Assembly (NCBI RefSeq): GCF_013085545.1
Contig: NZ_CP039543.1
Coordinates: 1,860,001-1,924,000, forward strand
Reading direction: 5' to 3'
From: Oceanidesulfovibrio marinus
Lineage (GTDB): Bacteria; Desulfobacterota; Desulfovibrionia; Desulfovibrionales; Desulfovibrionaceae
DNA length: 64,000 nucleotides
Shown piece after piece: positions 57,581 to 64,000 of this stretch (the stretch's first letter is position 1; each line of letters opens with the position of its first letter). Position numbers and translations under genes: made by a program. The notes under the pieces were generated by a model. That model had not been told where the DNA came from. It made no database searches and saw only the letters and a list, made by a program, of their open reading frames with translations.

Positions 57581-59218
57581 CTACACCACGTACTTGATCT
57601 GCAGCCGCTCGGCGGCGTCCTTGTCCGCGATGCCCAGGGCGTCGGACATGCCGATGGGCAGCGATGTGGACCGGCCCAGAGGCGCGAAGATCTTGCGCAT
57701 CTCCGTGTCGAAAGCCAGGTAGACGTCCACCACGCGCTCGGCCACCTTCTCCGGGTCCAGGCGGCGGTAGATGCGCGGGTCCTGGGAGGTGATGCCCTTG
57801 GGGCACAGGCCGATGTTGCAGACGTTGCAGCGGTCGCCCTCGGAGCCGATACATCCTGCGGCGGCCTGCATCATGTACTTGCCTACCTGCACGGCGCTGG
57901 CGCCGAGCATGATGAGCGAGGCGGCGTTGGCGGCGATGTTGCCGTTCTTGCCGATGCCGCCGCCGGCGATGATGGGCAGCTCGTTCTGGCGCCCCTGAGC
58001 CACCAGGTTCAGGTAGCAGTCGCGCAGGTTGCTGGCGATGGGATGGCCCATATGGTTGATGGAGACGTTGTACGCCGCGCCGGTGCCGCCGTCCTCGCCG
58101 TCCACAGCCAGAGCCGCGGCGTAGGGGTTGCGGACCAGATTGTTGAGCACGGCCAGCGAGGTGCTGGAGGCCGAGATCTTGGGGTAGACCGGCACGCGGA
58201 AGCCCCAGGCCATGTACATGGACTGGATCATCTTGGCCACGGCTTCCTCGATGGAGTACTTGGTCTGGTGCGTGGGCGGGCTGGGCAGGCTCACGCCCTG
58301 GGGCACGCCGCGCAGAGCAGCGATGAGCTTGTTGACCTTGTACCACATGAGCAGGCCGCCGTCGCCGGGCTTGGCGCCCTGTCCGTACTTGATCTCGATG
58401 GCGCAGGGATCTTCCTGCATCTCGGGGATGGCGCGGATGATCTCGTCCCAGCCAAAGTAGCCGCTGGCGATCTGCAGGATGACGTACTTGATGAAGCGCG
58501 AGCGCAGCAGACGCGGCGGACAGCCGCCCTCACCCGTGGAGATGCGCGCCGGAATACCCAGCTCCTCGTTGAGGTAGGAAATGCCCATGTACAGGCCTTC
58601 CCACATGTTGGGGGAAAGCGCGCCAAAGGACATGCCGCCGATGATGAGCGGGTAGATCTCGCGCACGGGCGGGGTCCAGCCATCGGTCTTGAGGGCGTTG
58701 ATCTCCTCTTCCGGCGGCAGGATGCGGCCCAGCAGCGTCTTCAGCTCAAACTCGTGCCGGCCTGCGTCCAGGGCCGGGTCGGTGAGCATGGAGATGCGGA
58801 TGAACTTGACCTGGTCCAGCAGGTTGGGTCCGTGCTCGTTGCGCCGGCCGCCGCGGGTGCGGGGCTGGCCGCCGCGGTTGTTGTGGTACCAGAGCATGGG
58901 GCTCTCGGAGAGCTGGCGCGGCCGGATGGCGTTGTTGGGGCAGACCATGTTGCACATGGCGCAGCCGATGCACCGGTAGGCCGGGTCCGTGCGCTGACGG
59001 ATGCCGTGGTAGATCGTATAGGTATTGGTCGGCTTTTCCGGGATGCCGGGCTTGGCGTGGAGCTCCCGCTTGCGGAAGACGCCGAGCTCGATGGCGTTCA
59101 CCGGACACACAGCCGTGCACCGCCCGCAGAGCGTGCAGGTGTGGATATCCCAGTCAATCTGCCAGGGGAGATCCTTGAGGCTTAGTGTAGACGGGGTAAG
59201 ACCTGCATTTGATTGCAT
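57581..59218 (-). CDS. Glutamate synthase FMN-domain subunit with N-terminal ferredoxin
   Basis: A 545-residue protein corresponding to the central FMN-binding synthase domain of GltB, preceded by an 8Fe ferredoxin: CTLCGRCTAVCP (about 28-39) and CIGCAMCNMVCP (about 83-94). The TIM-barrel part has IIGGMSFGALSPNMWEGL, STGEGGCPP, IEIKYGQGAKPG, VDGEDGGTGAA, and IIAGGGIGKNGN, with the 3Fe-4S cysteines in CIGSEGDRCNVCNIGLCP. It makes glutamate from 2-oxoglutarate and channelled ammonia. The gene starts within the 3' end of the upstream gene (37-bp overlap); GGAGGTG precedes ATG. Confidence 0.9.
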   Translation of the reverse strand: MQSNAGLTPSTLSLKDLPWQIDWDIHTCTLCGRCTAVCPVNAIELGVFRKRELHAKPGIPEKPTNTYTIYHGIRQRTDPAYRCIGCAMCNMVCPNNAIRPRQLSESPMLWYHNNRGGQPRTRGGRRNEHGPNLLDQVKFIRISMLTDPALDAGRHEFELKTLLGRILPPEEEINALKTDGWTPPVREIYPLIIGGMSFGALSPNMWEGLYMGISYLNEELGIPARISTGEGGCPPRLLRSRFIKYVILQIASGYFGWDEIIRAIPEMQEDPCAIEIKYGQGAKPGDGGLLMWYKVNKLIAALRGVPQGVSLPSPPTHQTKYSIEEAVAKMIQSMYMAWGFRVPVYPKISASSTSLAVLNNLVRNPYAAALAVDGEDGGTGAAYNVSINHMGHPIASNLRDCYLNLVAQGRQNELPIIAGGGIGKNGNIAANAASLIMLGASAVQVGKYMMQAAAGCIGSEGDRCNVCNIGLCPKGITSQDPRIYRRLDPEKVAERVVDVYLAFDTEMRKIFAPLGRSTSLPIGMSDALGIADKDAAERLQIKYVV

Positions 59219-60312
59219 ATGGTCACCTCCTGGCAGTCGGGACGGACGATAGCCGTATCCAGATGCATAGGTTGGAAGTCCTTGGAAGGATCACGGTCCG
59301 GAATGGCCGCGTTGAGGCCGCAGATCTCCGAAGAGAAGGCGAAGATGCCGGGCTTGCCGCCCACAACGCCGGGGCGGAGCTTCTTGCGGTCCTGGACCAT
59401 AAACATGGCGCCGTCTGGCAGGCAGCCGATCACGCAGTTGGGGCCGTCGATGATCAGCTTGCGGCACGCCTGCTTGAGCCGGATCAGGTTCTCCCGGTCG
59501 GGATGGCCTTCCAGCTCCTCGTCGGTCAACGGCGTGATGATGTGCTTGTAGTACTCCAGACCAAGGCCGAGGCGCTTGAGCGTGAAGTGCAGAATGTGCG
59601 CAAAGACCTCGGAGTCGGACTGATAGCCGCTGTAGCCGTCCACGCCACGCGAGGAGAGATACTCGCGAATCGGGATGAACGCCGTGTTCTCGCCGTTGGT
59701 CATGGAGCACACGCCCTGCAGGAAGAACGGGTGGCAGGCGTACAGGTTGATGGCGTAGTTGGTGTTCTGACGGCCCTGAGCGAGGATGCGCCGCGCCACA
59801 AGGTCCTTGTTGTCCAGACCGAGGTACTGGCCCACGGTCAGCGGATCGCCCACTTCCTTGACCATGATGGTGTCCGGCCAGAAGCTGAACACCTGCATGT
59901 CGCCGAGCTCCTCGCCGGAAGCGCGGAGCATGAGGCGGAAACGGGTGTACTCCTGGGCCAGCTCATCGGCCGGAAGCCCTTTCCAGGCCTCCGGAATGTC
60001 ATAGGCCCGGGCAAGGTACGTGCCGCGCTTGGGCGTGCCCGGAGGCGGCGGCGTCTGAGGCGAAAAAGTCATGCTGTACTTGGGGTCCAGCCCGATCTCG
60101 GCGGCTGTCTGCGACAGGCGCTTGAGGCCGGCTTCGGTAAAGATGCCCGAAAGAATCGGGGCTTCCTTCATCTCTCCGAAGGGCCCACCCAGATCGTGCA
60201 GGTAGAGACCAACACCGGAACCGTCATGCCCCTCCTTCATCACGTTCAGAGCATTGATGGCGAGCATCGGAGAGACCGGGTCCCTGCTGGTGAGTGAAAA
60301 CAATCGACACAT
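59182..60312 (-). CDS. Glutamate synthase glutamine amidotransferase domain
   Basis: A 376-residue class II glutamine amidotransferase corresponding to the N-terminal domain of GltB. It begins MCRLFSLTSRDPVSPML, so Cys2 becomes the catalytic N-terminal nucleophile after Met removal, followed by MKEGHDGSGVGLY. It releases ammonia from glutamine for the synthase subunit. First gene of the three-gene operon; overlaps the next gene by 37 bp. Splitting of the three GltB domains into separate genes is typical of archaea and of Desulfovibrio-type bacteria. Confidence 0.9.
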   Translation of the reverse strand: MCRLFSLTSRDPVSPMLAINALNVMKEGHDGSGVGLYLHDLGGPFGEMKEAPILSGIFTEAGLKRLSQTAAEIGLDPKYSMTFSPQTPPPPGTPKRGTYLARAYDIPEAWKGLPADELAQEYTRFRLMLRASGEELGDMQVFSFWPDTIMVKEVGDPLTVGQYLGLDNKDLVARRILAQGRQNTNYAINLYACHPFFLQGVCSMTNGENTAFIPIREYLSSRGVDGYSGYQSDSEVFAHILHFTLKRLGLGLEYYKHIITPLTDEELEGHPDRENLIRLKQACRKLIIDGPNCVIGCLPDGAMFMVQDRKKLRPGVVGGKPGIFAFSSEICGLNAAIPDRDPSKDFQPMHLDTAIVRPDCQEVTICNQMQVLPRLH

Positions 60313-60997
60313 GAGCGACTCCCACTGACGAACGAAGTGATCTATGGATGAAAGAACTATCTAGTGCCTTCCGCGCCATTCGTCAAAAAACGGCGCGGCG
60401 CCGTGCCGCCGAGACCGGCGCAGGGCGGGACAGCCCTTGCGCACAGCCTCCCTCCACGTGGCTGGCAGAAACACCGATGGAACACGCGCCCCCGGGATGC
60501 CGGGCACTCGGAGCCGCTGCAGGCGGCTTGGATTTTGCGGGAGCGCACGGTTAACCGGGAGAGTTTCCCTGGTCGAAACGGACGCACGAGAAGCGGTGCT
60601 GGAGAACAGTGCACACGCGAGACGTCTTTCTACGATCAGGGGATGAAATGGGTACAGGAAAATGAGCAAAAGTGGAAGGGCATTTCTCAAACTTTATTAA
60701 TTTATTGAAATTCTTTACTTTTGACAAAGTGATTCAGAGCATTTCCGAACTTTGTAAATGTCATGGAGTACGAGGTCCACCTATACCCCTCTGATACACA
60801 CTCTGTTTCGGATACCCGACGGTCTAACCGAAATCATCCTGCCAGCTACCCTGCCTGTAGGTAAAAATCTTATACCATCCATTGGCATGCTCCGACATAC
60901 GCGGCGCACCCCACTCTATATCATCTTCCACAATGCCTTACTTTCAGTTTCGTTTTACAGTTTGCAACGGCTTATATGAATCAAAGGAGTTCTCACT
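60313..60997. other. Large AT-rich gap upstream of the glutamate synthase operon and DUF1328 gene
   Basis: 685 bp. The first ~330 bp are GC-rich and probably contain the leftward promoter and leader of the glutamate synthase operon. From about 60650 the sequence turns markedly AT-rich (for example around 60690-60735). A TTGACA at 60722 and inverted ACAAAGT/ACTTTGT arms lie here, but I cannot assign a promoter with confidence. No gene seen; no known riboswitch recognised. Confidence 0.5.
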
Positions 60998-61168
60998 ATG
61001 CTTAGTTGGGTCATCATCTTTCTCATTATCGCTCTAGTGGCTGGCGTCTTTGGTTTTGGCGGTGTCGCTGCTGCCTCCGCCGGTATTGCAAAAATACTGT
61101 TCTTCGTTTTCCTTATTCTCTTCATTATCTCTCTTGTTATGCATATTGGCCGTGGGAGACGGATGTAA
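60998..61168 (+). CDS. DUF1328 (YtjA-type) small membrane protein
   Basis: A 56-residue protein beginning [20 protein letters not shown], followed by the conserved [15 protein letters not shown] and a second hydrophobic helix. This pattern is diagnostic of DUF1328. AAAGGAG lies upstream of ATG 60998. Codon use is far more AT-rich than in neighbouring genes. Function unknown; relatives are often stress-induced inner-membrane proteins. Confidence 0.85.
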   Translation: MLSWVIIFLIIALVAGVFGFGGVAAASAGIAKILFFVFLILFIISLVMHIGRGRRM

Positions 61169-61286
61169 GCACCCATAAACCGGAAGCAACGCTGCTGACA
61201 AATGGGCATGATGGTATATATGCAATGCGGCATCATACCCGATCGCTCCACGAAATAACGTATTCAAAACAATGCAAGGAGTTGTC

Positions 61287-61745
61287 ATGATGAAACGTCT
61301 TTCCATCACTCTTATGGCCTGCGCCCTGGTCGTCGCCTTCGCCGCACCGTCCTTTGCTCAGGACCCCAGCCGCTGCCTCATTATCACGTATGATTATGTT
61401 TCCAACTGCCGCGCCGTGAGCGGCGGGTTCGGAAAGAGCCAACGCGACGCCATGCGCGCCATGGAAAAGGACTTTGACATCAAGCTGATCTTCGCCCTTT
61501 CCTCAGGCCAGTACCTCGGCGATGTCGGCGTGGTCATCACCAAGGGCGATGAGGTCGTCATGGATGCAATCTCGGATGGTCCCTGGTTCATGGCCGACCT
61601 GCCAGACGGCACCTACGATGTGACCGCCACTTACGAGGGTGTGTCCAACACCGCTACCTTTACCGTGGGCAACAAGCTGACCACCAAGATCATGAAGTGG
61701 GACCCGAAGGCCGTCGGCTTCGAGCCCCTGACAACCGGCGAGTAA
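61287..61745 (+). CDS. Secreted protein with carboxypeptidase-regulatory-like fold
   Basis: A 152-residue protein with a Sec signal peptide (about 1-24, ending FAQ-D). The mature part has two cysteines near the start (CLIITYDYVSNC) that probably pair, and a beta-sandwich-like region with DGPWFMADLPDGTYDVTATY, resembling the transthyretin/CarboxypepD_reg fold. Family not recognised with certainty. AAGGAG is present before tandem ATGs at 61287 and 61290. Terminator follows. Confidence 0.72.
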   Translation: MMKRLSITLMACALVVAFAAPSFAQDPSRCLIITYDYVSNCRAVSGGFGKSQRDAMRAMEKDFDIKLIFALSSGQYLGDVGVVITKGDEVVMDAISDGPWFMADLPDGTYDVTATYEGVSNTATFTVGNKLTTKIMKWDPKAVGFEPLTTGE

Positions 61746-61777
61746 CAACCACAGCCATCAGCCTTCACACCGGTTGG

Positions 61778-61811
61778 AGGCCGCCCTTCTCATAAGGGGC
61801 GGCCTTTTTTC
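61778..61811 (+). terminator. Terminator after the secreted protein gene
   Basis: AGGCCGCCC and GGGCGGCCT pair around a short loop, followed by TTTTTT on plus; it may also slow transcription from the convergent gene at 61831. Confidence 0.85.
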
Positions 61812-61830
61812 GTTCATCCGCCGGACGGCG

Positions 61831-62376
61831 CTATTTGGGGACCGGCACCAGGCGCGTTTCAGAGTTGGTCACCGGGTCCGGCTTGTTCACATTACGCGCC
61901 CCGCACAGCACGGCCAGGCGGGAGGCGGTATTGGCCACGCGCTGCGCATCCATGGGGTTCACAGCCGGAAGCACGATGCCGGCGTCAGTCATGGAGCGTT
62001 CCCGGACACGGCACTCCTCGCACAGACGGTACTTCTGCACGGCGCCGGGACCGAACAGCAGGCTGGCGGCGTGATCGCCATACTGCTGCACAAAAGCGCT
62101 GGACATGGTGGCGAAGGAGCCCCGGTCGGTCTCCTCGAACTCGAACTTGTCACCCGTGCACCCGTCGGCCCATTGGGAGTAGGTGCGGACAAACTCGCAG
62201 CCGTTTACGCTCATCGCCTGCGTGGCGCTCTTACCATTGAGGTTGACGGTGCCGTTGACAAGGGACTCCAGCATCCGGGCGCAATCCTCCCGGGTTCCGC
62301 ACTGTTGCGCCATGCCCGGCGCAGCAAACATCAGGACCATGGCCGCCAGGATCGGCAGCAGTTTCCACTGGCGCAT
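61831..62376 (-). CDS. Secreted Cys-containing hypothetical protein
   Basis: A 181-residue protein with a Sec signal peptide (about 1-24, ending GMAQ). Cysteines occur in QCGTREDCARML near the mature N-terminus, in GCEFVRTYSQWADGC, in LCEECRVRE and in VLCGARN, so several disulfides are likely. Mostly helical. Family not recognised. ATG 62376 has AAGGAG eight bases upstream; the longer frame adds 19 unrelated residues. Convergent with the gene at 61287. Confidence 0.68.
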   Translation of the reverse strand: MRQWKLLPILAAMVLMFAAPGMAQQCGTREDCARMLESLVNGTVNLNGKSATQAMSVNGCEFVRTYSQWADGCTGDKFEFEETDRGSFATMSSAFVQQYGDHAASLLFGPGAVQKYRLCEECRVRERSMTDAGIVLPAVNPMDAQRVANTASRLAVLCGARNVNKPDPVTNSETRLVPVPK

Positions 62377-62469
62377 ATAACAAACTCCTTTGTGTGATTC
62401 GGACACCCCACGCCGTCGCCTGCTCCAATACATCCGGAGGCAGAAGAAGGGTGCGGATGTCGCGGACTG

Positions 62470-62613
62470 GAAGCCATCTCAAAAATGGATATGTTGGTCT
62501 GCGGCAAGGAAGGCGAGCTTCGCCCGGAGGGAGTACATCCAATTAATACGCAATCTTCGGACGAGGCGGCCTGCCCCAGCCACGGAGCCAAAAAGCATTT
62601 TTGCAAAGGCTTC
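62470..62613. repeat. Dispersed ~145-bp element, copy B, with terminal inverted repeats
   Basis: Starts GAAGCCATCTCAAAAATG and ends with the near reverse complement CATTTTTGCAAAGGCTTC, 15 of 18 positions matching. The internal core GCGGCAAGGAAGGCGAG (62501-62517) and following GGAGGGAGTA are shared with 14345-14489. No coding capacity. It occupies most of the 311-bp gap between the secreted-protein gene and the hybrid kinase gene; nothing else was seen there. Confidence 0.85.
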
Positions 62614-62687
62614 TATACACCCGCGCGATTGCTTGAAGCAAGGAATCTGGAAATAATTGACACAACTATCACGTACGGCCGGCAGGA

Positions 62688-64000
62688 TCACTCGTCCGCG
62701 GCGCGGATGACGCCCCTGGCCGCCCTGGCAAGGATGGTCGCGAGCTGGTTCATCTCGATGGGCTTGGTCAGGCAGTCGTCCATGCCGGCCTCGATGAAGA
62801 CCTCCCTGTCTCCGGACATGGCGTACGCCGTGAGCGCCACGATGGGGATGTCGGCGCACTCCGCGCCGGCCTGGCCGTCGCGTATGGCCCTGGCCGCCTC
62901 CATGCCGTCCATGACCGGCATCTGGATATCCATGAGCACCACGTCGAATCGGTCGCGTGAGCGCAGCGTCTCCAGCACCTGCTCTCCGTCCCCCGCTACC
63001 TGGACGGCGGCGCCCATGTTCTCCAACATTTTGACCAGGGCGATGGTGCAGGTGCGGTCGTCCTCGGCCACCAGCACGCGCAGGGACGACGGCGCTTCCT
63101 GTGTTTCCACCTCCTCCGTCTTGGGCCTGACGCGGTACTCGCCCTTGCCCACGCCGAACGGCAGGGAGATGTAGAAGCTGGTCCCCTGCCCCGGCGTGCT
63201 GTCCACGCTGATGCTGCCGCCCATGTTGGCCACCAGCCGTTTGACGATGGAGAGGCCCAACCCGGCCCCCTGGTGGCGTCTGGTCAGGCTGCTCTCGGCC
63301 TGGGTGAAGGGATTGAACAGATCGTTCAACATGTCGTCATCGATGCCGACCCCGGTATCCGAAATCACAAAGAGCAACCGGCACGTTTCCGTGTCGCCTC
63401 CCGGCAGCAGAGAAACGTCCACGGAGATAGATCCCTCGTTCGTGAACTTGATGGCGTTGCCCACCAGGTTGTTGAGAATCTGGTGCAGCCTGCTCTCATC
63501 GCCGCTCAACATGGCCGGCGCACGAGGGTCCACATGGAAGCGAAGCGCAAGGCCAGCCTGCGTTGCCGGCGGAGCGAACAGCTTCTCCACCGCGTTCAGG
63601 ATCTCGCGCACGTCGAAGAGCTCGCGCCGGAAGGTGACGCGCCCGGCCTCCACCTTGGAGAGATCGAGGATATCGCCCAGGAGCTGCGACAGCCGGCGGC
63701 ACGACTCCAGCGCCGTGTCTGTCAAATCCTCCTGCTCGGCGCTCTGCACGGTGCGATGCAAAAGCTGCAGCATGCCCATGATGCCGTTGAGCGGCGTGCG
63801 CATCTCGTGGCTCATGTTCGCCAGGAAATCAGACTTCGCCTTGCTCGCCGCCTCGGCCTTTTCCCGCGCCGCTTTGTCGGCGCGCTCTTTGCGCGCACGT
63901 TCGGAGATATCCCGAAACGTCACATAGTGCTGGCCGGGCCCCACCTCCGGCAGCATGCGCTTGGTCAGCATCACAGGCAGATAGCTCCCGTCCGCCTTGC
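62688..64000 (-). CDS. Hybrid sensor histidine kinase (5' end outside window)
   Basis: About 437 codons of the C-terminal part. The visible N-terminal edge is the end of a PAS domain (TFRDISERARKERADKA), then HisKA with MSHEMRTPLNGIMGMLQLL, HATPase with LNNLVGNAIKFT, ISDTGVGID and HQGAGLGLSIVKRL, and a C-terminal receiver with FDVVLMDIQMPVMDGMEAAR (phospho-Asp present). There is no Hpt domain in view. The frame is open to the window edge, so the true start and sensor lie beyond. No regulator is adjacent on the visible side. Confidence 0.9.
   Translation of the reverse strand, partial: KADGSYLPVMLTKRMLPEVGPGQHYVTFRDISERARKERADKAAREKAEAASKAKSDFLANMSHEMRTPLNGIMGMLQLLHRTVQSAEQEDLTDTALESCRRLSQLLGDILDLSKVEAGRVTFRRELFDVREILNAVEKLFAPPATQAGLALRFHVDPRAPAMLSGDESRLHQILNNLVGNAIKFTNEGSISVDVSLLPGGDTETCRLLFVISDTGVGIDDDMLNDLFNPFTQAESSLTRRHQGAGLGLSIVKRLVANMGGSISVDSTPGQGTSFYISLPFGVGKGEYRVRPKTEEVETQEAPSSLRVLVAEDDRTCTIALVKMLENMGAAVQVAGDGEQVLETLRSRDRFDVVLMDIQMPVMDGMEAARAIRDGQAGAECADIPIVALTAYAMSGDREVFIEAGMDDCLTKPIEMNQLATILARAARGVIRAADE

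Noticed and set aside
60313-60640. Possible sigma-54 promoter or glutamine riboswitch for the glutamate synthase operon
   Set aside because: No correctly spaced GG-N10-GC element and no recognisable glutamine aptamer.

Overview
This is a 64 kb stretch of GC-rich chromosomal DNA, from its gene content probably a Desulfovibrionaceae-type sulfate reducer (Desulfobacterota). The pointers are a glutamate synthase split over three genes and rebuilt with ferredoxin domains, an archaeal/Desulfovibrio-like arrangement; a small protein resembling what I recall as the DVU0772 family; and a very high density of PAS-type histidine kinases. The assignment is an inference from gene content, not from a marker gene. 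I see no rRNA, tRNA, CRISPR array, phage or intact insertion sequence. Most of the window is ordinary core genome.

Layout. 1-3.4 kb: MATE exporter (cut by the window edge), APH-fold kinase, membrane histidine kinase. 3.5-8.8 kb: a leftward purine-salvage operon in which a xanthine/guanine phosphoribosyltransferase precedes a BMP-type nucleoside ABC importer (binding protein, two permeases, double ATPase), with a terminator just after the binding-protein gene. 9-14.2 kb: CDF metal exporter, MOT1-type molybdate/sulfate transporter, SGNH hydrolase, triple-PAS kinase. 14.3-22.2 kb: RlmD, a 49-residue membrane protein, RmlA, a MogA-type molybdopterin protein with an unusual N-terminal half, the UbiA/rhodanese/DarP leftward cluster, a receiver-TPR protein and a DksA/TraR zinc-finger protein. 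22.6-30.9 kb: a probably Fur-controlled small protein, a Cache chemoreceptor followed 8 bp later by a PAS-GGDEF-EAL phosphodiesterase, and a large hybrid kinase with Hpt. 31-34.8 kb: pyruvate kinase, a DUF4242 protein, a secreted LamG protein and a zinc-ribbon protein. 34.9-41.1 kb: an RND pump and its adaptor, divergent from a TolC-type outer-membrane channel. 42-51.5 kb: DsbA-like lipoprotein, VanZ-like protein, a SpoIIE-type phosphatase with a very long acidic tail facing an RsbW-like kinase and a STAS antagonist (a partner-switching module), and a GAF/PAS kinase. 51.5-55 kb: SH3/DUF4189, DUF2905, DUF2239, DsrE-like, Cys-rich secreted and VanX-like proteins. 55.2-60.3 kb: the three-gene glutamate synthase operon. 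60.3-64 kb: an AT-rich gap with a DUF1328 protein, two secreted unknowns, and a hybrid kinase cut by the window edge.

The least expected signals are non-coding or architectural. A ~145-bp element with 18-bp terminal inverted repeats occurs twice (14345-14489 and 62470-62613), with a probable half-copy at 32671-32718; the first and third end at the stop codon of a leftward gene. A degraded copy of the 3' end of the pyruvate kinase gene lies 600 bp downstream of it. The SpoIIE-type phosphatase carries ~480 acidic residues after its catalytic domain. The DUF2239 gene has a palindrome and direct repeats in its upstream region together with an AT-hook-like motif in its product.
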